Shown: positions 46,925-56,261, numbered from the stretch's first letter. The stretch: DNA of 64,000 bases from JAVJSD01 sp040219575 (GCA_040219575.1 JAVJSD010000050.1:1-64000), one strand, 5' to 3'. Program-made: numbers and translations. The notes: generated by a model not told the origin, from the letters alone.

Positions 46925-49797
46925 TTGGCGGCCGGTTTGGCGGTTTTGGCGGGGGGCGGCTTGGGCAGGGAGTTGGAGCGGACCAGGTCGATCTGGTATT
47001 CGCCGGCGTTGATGTAAATGCGGAAGTGCACCTTGCCGACCGGCTGGAACGACTTCAGTTGCGTGTCGACCTGTTCCAACTGCTTGAGTTGTGCTTCACT
47101 CGCGGTGAGGACGTTTTGGGCCTCGAGAATCTTCTGGCTGATGAACTTCTTCTCCTCGCCCTTGGCCTTTTGCAGGCGTTTGGTTCCCTCGGTGACGGTG
47201 AATTGGGCTTGTTGGTAGTAGCGATTGACCTCGCCCTGTGCGACGCGGAAATCCTTTTCCGAATACTTCACGTCGAGCGGCATCCCTTCCAGCTTGAAGT
47301 GGGCGGTCGCCGTGGCCGTCACGGTCGACTTGATTCCCTTGCGGATCTTGGTGTCGATCTTCAAGGAAAGCACCTGCTGCGGCGGTTGGCCGAAGCGAAC
47401 GAACGTCGTCTCGCCATCGGCGGGCACCGCCTGCTCCGGGTCGTAGACGTGTTCGGGGAATCCCTCCAGGGCCGCGATCTCGACCATCACCTTATCCGGC
47501 TCGGGGGCGGCGTCGATCTGGTAGTCGACTTTCGCCACCGTCTTCGTCAGTTCGAAGTCCATCGGCGGCAATTCCTGCGGCACACGCAACGACACCCAGT
47601 GATTGTGAATGCCCGTCCGCATGGCCAGCACGCAGTTGGCGAAGTTTCCGGAGGCGGAATCCTCCTTGGCCTCGGGCGTCCATTGGAACCGCAGCTTTTC
47701 GTCTTTCAGCGACAGGGCGCCCACCTTCAGATCGCCGGCGGCGCCGCGGCTGAGCACCACGTCCCAATCCCGTTCGGTCGAGAGATTGGGCACCAGGCCG
47801 AAGGTGCGGCTGCCGGAGAAGGCCGCCTCGCCGCCGTGCAAATCGACAAAGAACAACTCGCCCGGTTTGACAAACAGGTCGCCCAGCGGTTGCGGCTCGA
47901 ACGCACCGGTGGCCGGCTCATCGCTGGTGTCGAGCACCGGCAGCGCGATGTGATGGGCCAGATTGCGGAACGGATTCTGGGGCGGCGCCGGCTTCGGCTG
48001 CTCTTTCTTGGGCGGCGTGGCCGGCTTCTTCGGATCGGGCGTCTTGGGCGGCTCGCTCTTGGGGGGCTTGTCGGGCTCGGGGGCGACCGGCATCGGTTGC
48101 TCGGGCGACGCGCCGCCGTCGGTCGACGCCACGGGCGTACCGCCGCCGTCGGGCGTGTCGTTTCCTCCGGCCCCGACGGCGGGGTCGTTGACGCTGGGGT
48201 CGTTGACGCTGGGGTCGTTGACCTTGGGATCCGCCGCCGCGGGATCCGTCACGTCCGTATTCCCGGCGTCGGTATCCCCGGCATCGGTATCCGTAGTGGG
48301 CGGCGACGCTTCGGGATCAACACCTTCGGCCTCGGGATCGACGATGTTGTCCTTCGGGGAAGCGGCTTCGGGATCGACATACTCCGGATCGCTGGGGTCG
48401 AGCCCACCGGCCGCCAGCGCCGCATCGGTGGAGTCGGCGGATGCGACTTCCTCGCCGCCCGTGGGGCCGAACAGCATGTACGCGCCGACTCCCAGTCCGA
48501 CCAACAGCATCAGCGCCACGAGCGCCCCCGCGCCAGCCAAAAAGGCCCACGGGGGGAGACCGCCACGCTTTGCGGCCAGCGGAGCACCGGCCGGTTTCTG
48601 TTGGGGCAGGGCCGGCTTCTCTTTGGCGGCCGCTGGGGGCGTGGCCGCCAGGTTCATCGCGCCGCCCAGGGGATCGCCCAGGGGATCACCACCGCGGGCT
48701 GGGAACGTGATGCGGGGATTCGTCGCCTTGATGGGCGGTTTGCGTTTCTCGCCGTTGGTTGCGACGGCGCCATTCTTGCCGCCGCCGTTCTTTTTCTTGC
48801 TCGCGCCGTTCTTACCGCCTGATTTGCCGCCGCCGGAGGGGCCGCCCGTGGGAGCAGCGTCGCCTTGCTGTTTTTCCAGCCAAGCGGCAAGCGCTTCGGC
48901 GGCCTCCTGGGCCGACGCCATCCGCTCATCGGCGTCCTTGGCGATCATCTTCTGGCAGATCTTCAGCAGCCCCACGTCGGCCCCGGAATCCCGCGACAGC
49001 GAGACCTGACCGGTCAGCAGGTAATACAGCGTTCGGCCCAGCGAGTAAATATCGGCCCGCTGGTCGTAATCTTCGCCCGCCGCCTGCTCCGGAGCGCGGA
49101 ACTTGGCCGAGGTCTCGTCTTCGACGAGCTTGCCGTTGGCTTGGGCGATGCGGGCCACGCCGACGTCGAGCACGCGGACCGAGTCCTGCGAGTCGACGAG
49201 CAAATTCGATGGCTTCACGTCGCCGTGCAGAATGTTCTGTTCGTGGGCGTGGGCCAGGCCCAGCGCCGCCTGCCGGACATAGCGCGCCGCCTGTTCGGCG
49301 GAAAGCGGTCCCTGGCGGTCGATGCGCTTTTGCAGGTCTTCGCCCTCGACGTACTCGCTCACCAGGTAGTAACGCTCGCCCTCGCTATCGACGTCGTACA
49401 CGTGAATCAGGTTGCGGTGGTCGAGCGCCGCGATCTGTCGGGCCTCGGCCAGAAACCGCTTGATCGCCTGAGGATCCTTGGTTTGCAGCTTCGACAACAC
49501 CCGCAGGGCGACGGGGCGCCCCATCTGGGAGTGCTCGGCGTGAAACACGTGCCCCATTTCACTCGAACTGAGTTGCTCCAACAGGCGGTACTTCCCCAAG
49601 TGCATGTTGCTCTTGCCGTTGACCAGCATCGAAGCCTGCCAACTGGTGAGCAAGCCCTGCTTGATCAGCAGACGGGCGATGTCCTTGGGGCTCTCGCTGT
49701 CGGCGGCCAGCTCGCGGGCTTCGGCGAACTGCTCGTCGTTGAGCAACTCGCATTGCTTGAGGAGATCGAAGAAACTGTTGGAAGTATTGACCGCCAT
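46921..49797 (-). CDS. Membrane-anchored Ser/Thr kinase homologue, probable pseudokinase
   Basis: 958 residues. An N-terminal motif region (1-65, FFDLLKQCELLNDEQFAEA) common to planctomycete kinases is followed by a kinase-like domain (68-340) whose key residues deviate: the Gly-loop is LSSSEMGHV, the ATP-anchoring Lys is Arg99 (VALRV), HRD is HGD (191-193) and DFG is DVG (211-213). The helix-C Glu, catalytic Asp193, Lys195 and Asn198 remain. Then come a Gly/Lys/Asn-rich linker, one membrane helix (about 445-475), an acidic Asp/Pro repeat region with VNDPS units (15-base DNA repeats near 48185-48225), and a C-terminal extracellular domain with beta character (about 650-930). Start fixed by AGGTGAGG before the ATG. 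Presumed signalling scaffold. Confidence 0.85.
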   Translation of the reverse strand: MAVNTSNSFFDLLKQCELLNDEQFAEARELAADSESPKDIARLLIKQGLLTSWQASMLVNGKSNMHLGKYRLLEQLSSSEMGHVFHAEHSQMGRPVALRVLSKLQTKDPQAIKRFLAEARQIAALDHRNLIHVYDVDSEGERYYLVSEYVEGEDLQKRIDRQGPLSAEQAARYVRQAALGLAHAHEQNILHGDVKPSNLLVDSQDSVRVLDVGVARIAQANGKLVEDETSAKFRAPEQAAGEDYDQRADIYSLGRTLYYLLTGQVSLSRDSGADVGLLKICQKMIAKDADERMASAQEAAEALAAWLEKQQGDAAPTGGPSGGGKSGGKNGASKKKNGGGKNGAVATNGEKRKPPIKATNPRITFPARGGDPLGDPLGGAMNLAATPPAAAKEKPALPQQKPAGAPLAAKRGGLPPWAFLAGAGALVALMLLVGLGVGAYMLFGPTGGEEVASADSTDAALAAGGLDPSDPEYVDPEAASPKDNIVDPEAEGVDPEASPPTTDTDAGDTDAGNTDVTDPAAADPKVNDPSVNDPSVNDPAVGAGGNDTPDGGGTPVASTDGGASPEQPMPVAPEPDKPPKSEPPKTPDPKKPATPPKKEQPKPAPPQNPFRNLAHHIALPVLDTSDEPATGAFEPQPLGDLFVKPGELFFVDLHGGEAAFSGSRTFGLVPNLSTERDWDVVLSRGAAGDLKVGALSLKDEKLRFQWTPEAKEDSASGNFANCVLAMRTGIHNHWVSLRVPQELPPMDFELTKTVAKVDYQIDAAPEPDKVMVEIAALEGFPEHVYDPEQAVPADGETTFVRFGQPPQQVLSLKIDTKIRKGIKSTVTATATAHFKLEGMPLDVKYSEKDFRVAQGEVNRYYQQAQFTVTEGTKRLQKAKGEEKKFISQKILEAQNVLTASEAQLKQLEQVDTQLKSFQPVGKVHFRIYINAGEYQIDLVRSNSLPKPPPAKTAKPAAK

Positions 49798-50160
49798 TGC
49801 CTCACCTGAAAGAGACGTTCCGGAATCGGCTGAAATCACCGATACGTACAATTCTCATCGCTTTTCGCCAAAAACGCAAGAATCGAGCCGTGGGGCGGCA
49901 TTCCGAGCCGCCTGGCAGGCAGGATGCCCGCGCCACCGAATCCACAAGGCATCGCACGCTCAGCATACCCGAGCCGTCGGAAGTTGACACCCAACAAAAT
50001 GGCTGATTTTCCATGGATTCACCTGCGGCTGCGCACACTCGACAACAACCGCTCAGGGTGCTCACACCCCGGCCCCAGCGGAAGTAGAATGGGAGCCCGC
50101 CGGCCGTCCTTGTCGTCCGGCTTTGCGCAATCAACATCCCTTCGCCCGCGAGGTAACACC
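49798..50160. other. Divergent intergenic region with a hairpin
   Basis: 363 bases between the pseudokinase and the DUF1080 gene. It contains GGCGGC (49894-49899) paired with GCCGCC (49907-49912), followed by GGCAGGC and GCGCC tracts that resemble a dispersed repeat. No gene was recognised, and promoters are not obvious. Confidence 0.45.
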
Positions 50161-50895
50161 ATGCAACGCCGTTTCCGCTCCTCTCGCCGCCTGATCGCCA
50201 TGCTGCTTGTGTTCGGCCTGCCCGGATTCGCCCTGGCCGCCAAACCGTCTGACCAGGACGCCGGCGCCGACGGTTTCGTCAGCCTGTTCGACGGCAAGTC
50301 GCTCAAGGGCTGGGAGGGGAAAGAGGCCTTCTGGTCGGTCAAGGACGGCGCCATTACGGGCGAGACCACCGAGGACAATCCCACCAAGGGGAACACGTTC
50401 CTCATCTGGCGCGACGGTGAAGTCGGCGACTTTGAACTGCGCTGCAAGTTCCGCATCCGCAATCACAACTCGGGCATCCAGTACCGCAGCAAGGAGCTCG
50501 ACGATTTCGTGGTCTCCGGCTACCAGGCCGATATCGACGGAACCGGCAAGTTCCTCGGCATCCTGTATGAAGAGAAGGGACGCGGCATTCTCGCGCAGCG
50601 GGGCACGAAGGTCGAGATCGGCGCCGACGGCGAGAAGAAAGTCGTCGGGAAGGCCGACGACGGCGAGGCGGTGCTCAAGTCGTTCCAGGACGCAAAGGAC
50701 GGTTGGAACGAGTATGTGATCATCGCCAAGGGCAATCACCTGGTGCAAAAGATCAACGGCTTGACCACGATCGAGATCACCGACCATCAGAGCGAAAAAG
50801 CCGCCAAGCGCGGCATCCTCGCCCTGCAACTGCACGCCGGCCCGCCGATGCAGGTGCAGTTCAAGGACATCCAATACAAGAAGCTCGAAAAGTAG
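50161..50895 (+). CDS. Secreted DUF1080 protein (3-keto-disaccharide hydrolase-like)
   Basis: 244 residues. ATG at 50161 follows GAGGT and opens a signal peptide (LIAMLLVFGLPGFALA). The mature part is a single concanavalin-like beta-sandwich: FVSLFDGKSLKGWEG, WSVKDGAITGET, FELRCKFRIRNHNSGIQYRS, YQADIDG and a final LALQLHAGPPMQVQFKDIQYKKL, the standard DUF1080 series. Members cleave 3-keto-disaccharides or bind sugars, and are numerous in planctomycetes. Its TAG stop belongs to the GTAG head of a family D palindrome. Convergent with the HD-domain gene. Confidence 0.92.
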   Translation: MQRRFRSSRRLIAMLLVFGLPGFALAAKPSDQDAGADGFVSLFDGKSLKGWEGKEAFWSVKDGAITGETTEDNPTKGNTFLIWRDGEVGDFELRCKFRIRNHNSGIQYRSKELDDFVVSGYQADIDGTGKFLGILYEEKGRGILAQRGTKVEIGADGEKKVVGKADDGEAVLKSFQDAKDGWNEYVIIAKGNHLVQKINGLTTIEITDHQSEKAAKRGILALQLHAGPPMQVQFKDIQYKKLEK

Positions 50896-50923
50896 GCCGA
50901 AACAAGCCGTGCGCAATTCCGGC
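50892..50923. repeat. REP-like palindrome, family D copy 3, on the DUF1080 stop
   Basis: GTAG (50892-50895), whose TAG is the stop codon, followed by an imperfect GCCGAAAC...ATTCCGGC hairpin. The first 23 bases match copy 1 with only two differences (GTAGGCCG, AAGCCGTGCGC). Confidence 0.7.
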
Positions 50924-50965
50924 AGAAGCGCAAGCGTTGAGCGAACGCAGGCGGCCGTTTCCATG

Positions 50966-51034
50966 CCAAGCGGCGCTCCTGCCGGATACCAAGCGGCGCT
51001 CCTGCCGGAACGCCCAGCAGTTGCTGCGGCCTAC
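50966..51034. repeat. Family D inverse copy 4 with a 21-bp direct repeat, on the HD-gene stop
   Basis: A 21-base unit (starts CCAAGCGGCGCTCC) occurs at 50966-50986 and again at 50989-51009. On the minus strand a GTAG head (51031-51034) contains the stop codon of the HD gene and is followed by GCCGCAGC and GTTCCGGC. With copy 3 it fills the 135-base gap between two convergent genes, as at 46781-46924. Confidence 0.75.
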
Positions 51035-51600
51035 GACGGGCTCTCGGGCAGCAGGCCGAGTTGCTGCGCGTTTTCGGCCATGGCGTCGATGACGAACTGA
51101 ATGTGCTCGTTCAACTCCACGCCGAAGTCTTCCGCGCCGCGTGTGATGTCGTCGCGGTTGACCGCGGCGGCGAAGCTCTTCTGCTTGAGCTTCTTGCGGA
51201 CGCTCTTGGCCTGCATGCCGACTATCCCTTCGGGACGCACCTTCGCGCAGGCCGAGATGAAGCCGGCCAGTTCGTCGCAGGCGTAGAGGGCCTTGTCGAG
51301 CGGTGAAACGCGTGGGCAGTCGGGCAGGTAGTCGGCGTGCGACTTGATGGCGTAGATGATCTCGTCGGGCCAGCCACGCTCCGCCAGAATCGCCGCCCCT
51401 TTCAGCGGATGGTCGGGGGGATCGGGCCAACGCTCGTAGTCGAAATCATGCAGCAGCCCGACGATACCCCATTTCTCTCGATCTTCGCCGAGCTTGTCGG
51501 CGTAGGCGCGCATGGCGGATTCGACGGCGAGCATGTGCCGGCGAAGACTTTCGCTGTTGGTGAACTCGCAAACGAGGTCGTAGGCGGCCTGTCGATTCAT
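51031..51600 (-). CDS. HD-domain phosphohydrolase
   Basis: 189 residues. Metal ligands: His22 (RRHMLAVE), His51-Asp52 (GLLHDFDYE), a later His in IKSHADYLPD, and Asp in ACDELAGF, which together make a complete HD site. Bacterial members of this small type hydrolyse nucleotides or phosphomonoesters; the substrate is not evident. Cytoplasmic. It lies 85 bases downstream of the TPR gene on the same strand, so cotranscription is possible. Its stop codon is part of a palindrome. Confidence 0.85.
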   Translation of the reverse strand: MNRQAAYDLVCEFTNSESLRRHMLAVESAMRAYADKLGEDREKWGIVGLLHDFDYERWPDPPDHPLKGAAILAERGWPDEIIYAIKSHADYLPDCPRVSPLDKALYACDELAGFISACAKVRPEGIVGMQAKSVRKKLKQKSFAAAVNRDDITRGAEDFGVELNEHIQFVIDAMAENAQQLGLLPESPS

Positions 51601-51685
51601 GCCGGAGGACGTCGAGGCGACGCCGCAGATCGAGGAGTCGGAGTTGTTTGTTCAACAGCGGCTGTCCGTGTCTTCGCGGCGCAGT

Positions 51686-53323
51686 TTACAGCTGCAGGCT
51701 GCCCCCGCTGGGCTCGGTGACGTCTGGCTTTTCCTCGGTTTCCTGGAGTTCGCGCCAGGGCTTGCCCTGCTTGTAGCTTTCCAGCTCCTTCTCGAGCTGT
51801 TCGCGGACGTCGGAGCCCTCGCCCAGTTCGACGGCCTTCTTAGACCACTTTTTGGCGTTTTCGAAGTCGCCCGTCTCGGCGTAGCCAGAGGCCAGCGTGC
51901 TGAGGATATGGGCCGCTTTGTACTCGGTAAGTTCGCAGGCTTTCTTGGCCAGTTCGATGGAGCGCTGGCCGTCGCGGAGTTTTTCGTCGGGCGAGGTGGC
52001 CAACACCCAGGCCAGGTTGTTGAGCGTGCCGCTGTTGTCCGGCTCGGCCTTGAGCACGCGTTCGAAGTCCTCGATCGCCTCGGCCTGCTTGCCCACCGCC
52101 AACAGGGCGTCGCCGCGGCCCCGCATGGCCATCCAGTTCTCCGGATCTTCGTCGATCATCTCGTTGTAGACGTCGATGGCGCGGCGCGGACGATCACTGG
52201 CCACATAGTAGGCGGCAAGCTGCAGACGCCAGCCGACGTTGTCGGGATCGAGCCGCAACAAGCCGCGAAGATCGGTGATGGCGTCGTCGTAGCGGTCCTC
52301 CTGGGCCGAGATGGCGCTCCGCAGCAGAATGCCCTGCACCAGGCCGGGCCGCACCGTGAGCAGTTGGTTGACATCGTCCTTGGCCTTGGCCATGTCGTCC
52401 TGCGTGAAGTGGTAGCGGGCCCGCATCAGCAGCGCCTGCATATCGCGCGGATCGATCTGGAGCGCCTTATCGAGGTCTTCCAGGGCCGCCTTGGCGTCTT
52501 CCTTCATCAGGTGGACGCGGGCGCGGAGTGTATAACCGAGGGGGTTCTTGGGATCCGCCTCGATGCCCTTGTTGACGTGTTTGAGGGCCTCGTCGTACTT
52601 CTCGAGATTGGTCAGCGCTTCGGCCAGGGCGTGATGCGCGTTGACGTTCGAAGCGTCGGACTCCAGGAGTTTGGCGAAGTCGTCGGCCGCCTTGTCATAA
52701 TCCTCCCGCACCAGGTGGAACGATCCGCGGATCCGCAGCGCCTCGGTGTTGGTGGGGTCGATCAGCACCGCCTGGTTGTAGTCGGCCAGTTGGCGGTCGG
52801 CGTCGTCGGTCAGATTGCCGCGCAGCACGAGCGACTTGGAGAGTTGCTCGTTGTCGTCGCCCGCCAGCCGAACCGCCTGGTTGGCCGCCTTCAGTCCCTT
52901 GTCGCGGTCGCCGCCGGGCAAGGCCTGCAATCGGGCGATCAGATAGTAGACGTTGCCCTGCTTCTCGTCGAACTTGAGCGACCGCTCGAGGCTTCGCAGG
53001 GCGTACTGGCGGATGGCGGGCCACTGCGGGCTGGGCGGCTCGCGATCGAAAATGGCCGACGACAGCCGGGTGGCGTGCTCGTACAGCGAGGCGGTGAGCA
53101 ACTGCCGGGCGAAGGCGGCGTTCGCCTCGTCGAGCCCCTTCTTGAGGGCCGATTCGCAGAGCGTCGCCACCTCTTCCAGATCGGCGAGCGACTCGGCCGC
53201 GACTTTCTTATCGGTGGCCTTGTCGAGGTCGTCCTGTCCTTCGTTCTCGGCGCGAGACGGCGACGCGAGCAGGAAAAGAGCGAAAACTGCCGCCAGAGGG
53301 ACCGTCAACGTATAGCGCAACAT
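51686..53323 (-). CDS. Exported TPR-repeat protein
   Basis: 545 residues. The ATG at 53323 opens a signal peptide (LTVPLAAVFALFLLASPSRA). At least ten TPR-like helical repeats follow, clearest between about 190 and 440 (for example YNQAVLIDPTNTEALRIRG, LNNLAWVLATSPDEKL). The tail is Glu/Pro-rich. A scaffold role outside the cytoplasm is expected; no catalytic motif is present. The frame continues upstream into a region without coding character, so the shorter start is chosen. Confidence 0.85.
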   Translation of the reverse strand: MLRYTLTVPLAAVFALFLLASPSRAENEGQDDLDKATDKKVAAESLADLEEVATLCESALKKGLDEANAAFARQLLTASLYEHATRLSSAIFDREPPSPQWPAIRQYALRSLERSLKFDEKQGNVYYLIARLQALPGGDRDKGLKAANQAVRLAGDDNEQLSKSLVLRGNLTDDADRQLADYNQAVLIDPTNTEALRIRGSFHLVREDYDKAADDFAKLLESDASNVNAHHALAEALTNLEKYDEALKHVNKGIEADPKNPLGYTLRARVHLMKEDAKAALEDLDKALQIDPRDMQALLMRARYHFTQDDMAKAKDDVNQLLTVRPGLVQGILLRSAISAQEDRYDDAITDLRGLLRLDPDNVGWRLQLAAYYVASDRPRRAIDVYNEMIDEDPENWMAMRGRGDALLAVGKQAEAIEDFERVLKAEPDNSGTLNNLAWVLATSPDEKLRDGQRSIELAKKACELTEYKAAHILSTLASGYAETGDFENAKKWSKKAVELGEGSDVREQLEKELESYKQGKPWRELQETEEKPDVTEPSGGSLQL

Positions 53324-53482
53324 CGCACTGAACTCCGTGGTTGTGCCGATTCGATGTCCCGGCGCGGGAAACGACCTTCGTTCCTCCAGGCCGTGTTCGC
53401 GGCTCATGTTGCCCATTATGCCGAACCCGCAGGCTCAATACCACACGAGTCTTCCGCAGGCAGGTGATATGGGCGCCGAGAC

Positions 53483-53593
53483 ACCAGCCCGAAGCGTGAG
53501 CGAGGCGGCATTTCGGAAACGGTTCCGGCTGGCGAAATCGATGACTTTGGGCGGGTCGTCTGACGCTCCGCCTCGCTTACGCTTCGGGCTGGT
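53483..53593. repeat. Long inverted repeat, family E
   Basis: 26-base arms 53483-53508 (starts ACCAGCCCGAAGCGTGAG) and 53568-53593 are complementary with one mismatch across 59 bases. The left end of the second arm lies 11 bases from the pyrophosphatase stop, so it may terminate that transcript. It does not carry a GTAG head. Confidence 0.8.
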
Positions 53594-53603
53594 CGTGCGG
53601 TGC

Positions 53604-56261
53604 TCAGAAAATCCCCAGCGCCAGCAGGCTGTAGCGGACGACCAGACCGGCCACCACCACGCTGACCATGCTCATCAGCTTGATGAGAATGTTGAGGCTG
53701 GGGCCGCTGGTGTCTTTGAAGGGATCGCCGACCGTGTCGCCGACGACGCCCGCCTTGTGGGCTTCGGAGCCCTTGCCGCCGTGGTGGCCGGCCTCGATGT
53801 ACTTCTTGGCGTTATCCCAGCTGCCGCCGGAGTTGGCCATGAAGATGGCGACGCAGAAGCCGCAGGTGAGCGTGCCCACCAACAGTCCCAGCACGCCCCC
53901 CACGCCCAACAGCAGGCCGACCACGACCGGCGTGGCCAGCCCCAGGACGGACGGCAAGATCATTTCGCGCTGGGCGGCTTTCGTGCTGATCGCCACCGGG
54001 GCGGCGTAGTCGGGCTTGTCCTTGTACTCCATGATGCCCGGCTTTTCCTTGAACTGCCGCCGAACCTCCTCGACCATGCCCTTGGCGGCGCGGCCGACGG
54101 CCTTCATCGTCATGGCGCAGAACACGAAGGTGGCCATCGCTCCTAAGAACGCGCCGACCAGCACCTTGGGATTCATCAGCGAGGCGTCGTAGTAGGTGGT
54201 GAAGTCGGGCAGCGTGGCGGTCTTCACGCTGACAAGCGTCCGATCCGTGCCGGCGAAATGGTATTCCCCATCGCGCTCTTCGAACGTGGAATCGGGAAGC
54301 CGGACCGGCCACTGGTCGCGTCCGACGTCCTTCCAACTCTGGCTGATCTTCGGATGACGCAGGGCGGCAGGCATGGCCAGATAGGCCTCACTTGAATCGC
54401 CCTCCTTGTGGACGACGAATCCGCCGGACAGTTTGTAGAAGCCGTCGTCGGCCTGTTGCGTGGCGACCGCTTCGCCCCAACGTTCGAATCCGATGCGGAC
54501 TTCTTCCACGTAGGCCGCCAGAAGCGCCAGCGCCGTGAGCGCCGCGCTGCCGATGGCGAAACCCTTGCCGGTGGCGGCGGTGGTGTTGCCGAGCGAGTCG
54601 AGGGCGTCAGTCCGTTCGCGGACGATCGGCTCGAGGCCCGCCATCTCGGCGTTGCCGCCGGCGTTGTCGGCGATCGGGCCGTAGGCGTCGGTGGCCAGTG
54701 TGATGCCCAGTGTGCTGAGCATGCCCACGGCGGCGATGCCCACTCCATACAGCCCAAGGGCGAAGTAGCTCACGTCGTTGAAATTGCTCCAACCCGTGGC
54801 GAAGCCGAAGGCCAACAGCGTGCCGGCGCAGACCACGATGACCGGCACCCAGACGCTCATCATGCCGTCGGCCACGCCGCCAATGATGATCGTGGCAGGG
54901 CCGGTGAGCGCCTGCTCGGCCAGCTTCTTGGTGGGCGTGTATTCGTCGCTGGTGGCGTATTCGGTCCACTTGCCGATCAACCACCCAGCGATCAGGCCGA
55001 CGCCGATGCTGACCGCCACGCCGGGAACCGCCCAGGCGTCCTTCGCCGTCCCGAACAACAACGTACCCGGCGACTTGGGCATCAACACGATGCTCAGCCC
55101 GATGGCGGCCAAGATCACCAGGATTGTGGACAGGTTAATGCCCCGCCCCAGGGCAGCCAGCAGGTTCTTCTGCGTAGCGTCTTCCTTGGTTCGCACCAGA
55201 TAGATCCCAAGAATCGACAGGAAGATGCCCACTCCGGCGATCACCATCGGCAGGAACAACGCCTGAAGTTGCGCGGTATCCGAGCTCATTCCCTCGGGCA
55301 ACAACTTGCTGCCAGCTGTGTAGGCGGCCACGCCCAGCGCGGCGGTCGCCAGGATCGAGCCGCAGTAGGATTCGTAAAGGTCGGCGCCCATGCCGGCCAC
55401 GTCGCCGACGTTGTCGCCGACGTTGTCGGCGATGGTGGCCGGGTTGCGGGGATCGTCTTCGGGGATGCCCTTCTCGACCTTGCCCACCAGGTCGGCGCCG
55501 ACATCGGCCGCCTTGGTGAAGATACCGCCGCCGACGCGGGCGAACAGCGCCTGGGCGCTGGCGCCCATGCCGAAGCAGAGCATCGTGACGGTGATTTCAA
55601 CGTTGGAAAGCTCCGCGCCGAACACGCGCGGCCAAACCCACTTCAGGAACGCGAACCAGAGCGTGATGTCGAGCAGTCCGAGGCCGACCACCGTCAGCCC
55701 CATCACCGCTCCGGAACGGAACGCCACCTGCAAGCCGGCATTGAGGGACTTCTGGCATCCGGCCGAGGTGCGACTGCTCGCCCAGGTGGCGGTCTTCATG
55801 CCGAACCAACCCGCCAGGCCGGAAAAGAAGCCGCCGGTGAGGAAGGCGAAAGGCACAAACTCGCTCTGCACCTGCAGCCCGAAGGCGGCGATCGACAGCA
55901 GAATCACGATCACCACGAAGAAGCCGGCCACCACGATGTATTGCTGCTTGAGATAGGCGTTTGCCCCCTCGCGGACGTAGCCCGCGATTTCGATCATCTT
56001 TTCGTTGCCTTCGTCGGCCTTCATCATCGTCTTGTAGAACAGGAACGCCTGCACCAGCGCCACCAGGGAGCCCACAAACGCGATGCCCCACCAGACCAGG
56101 TGCATGGGCTCGATGGCCGCGGCCTCGGAGCCGCCGCCTTCCTGGGCCCAGGCCGTGCCGCCCATCAGCGGTGTGATCGCCATGGCCATCGCGCCCAGCG
56201 CGACGGCGACCGCCCATCCTGCTCGTGATCGATTGTCTCGCCCGCGGTTGCTGCTCTGCAT
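53604..56261 (-). CDS. hppA: Membrane-bound ion-pumping pyrophosphatase
   Basis: 885 residues with about 16 helices and an N-terminal signal-like helix. Pyrophosphate-binding motifs are present: the GGGIFTKAADVGADLVGKVE acidic loop, IADNVGDNVGDVAGMGADL and, further on, PIADNAGGNAEMAGL. The key residue after LGNTT is Ala (GNTTAATGKGFAIG), which in this family marks the K+-dependent class, including Na+ and Na+/H+ pumps. It uses pyrophosphate hydrolysis to energise the membrane. About 100 extra hydrophilic residues (encoded near 54190-54495) are inserted between two late helices, explaining its length compared with the usual 670-770. The ATG at 56261 follows AAGGTG. Confidence 0.93.
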   Translation of the reverse strand: MQSSNRGRDNRSRAGWAVAVALGAMAMAITPLMGGTAWAQEGGGSEAAAIEPMHLVWWGIAFVGSLVALVQAFLFYKTMMKADEGNEKMIEIAGYVREGANAYLKQQYIVVAGFFVVIVILLSIAAFGLQVQSEFVPFAFLTGGFFSGLAGWFGMKTATWASSRTSAGCQKSLNAGLQVAFRSGAVMGLTVVGLGLLDITLWFAFLKWVWPRVFGAELSNVEITVTMLCFGMGASAQALFARVGGGIFTKAADVGADLVGKVEKGIPEDDPRNPATIADNVGDNVGDVAGMGADLYESYCGSILATAALGVAAYTAGSKLLPEGMSSDTAQLQALFLPMVIAGVGIFLSILGIYLVRTKEDATQKNLLAALGRGINLSTILVILAAIGLSIVLMPKSPGTLLFGTAKDAWAVPGVAVSIGVGLIAGWLIGKWTEYATSDEYTPTKKLAEQALTGPATIIIGGVADGMMSVWVPVIVVCAGTLLAFGFATGWSNFNDVSYFALGLYGVGIAAVGMLSTLGITLATDAYGPIADNAGGNAEMAGLEPIVRERTDALDSLGNTTAATGKGFAIGSAALTALALLAAYVEEVRIGFERWGEAVATQQADDGFYKLSGGFVVHKEGDSSEAYLAMPAALRHPKISQSWKDVGRDQWPVRLPDSTFEERDGEYHFAGTDRTLVSVKTATLPDFTTYYDASLMNPKVLVGAFLGAMATFVFCAMTMKAVGRAAKGMVEEVRRQFKEKPGIMEYKDKPDYAAPVAISTKAAQREMILPSVLGLATPVVVGLLLGVGGVLGLLVGTLTCGFCVAIFMANSGGSWDNAKKYIEAGHHGGKGSEAHKAGVVGDTVGDPFKDTSGPSLNILIKLMSMVSVVVAGLVVRYSLLALGIF

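Noticed and set aside
54408..56228. Plus-strand open frame of about 600 codons
   Set aside because: Antisense to hppA; composition is His/Gln/Ala-rich noise.
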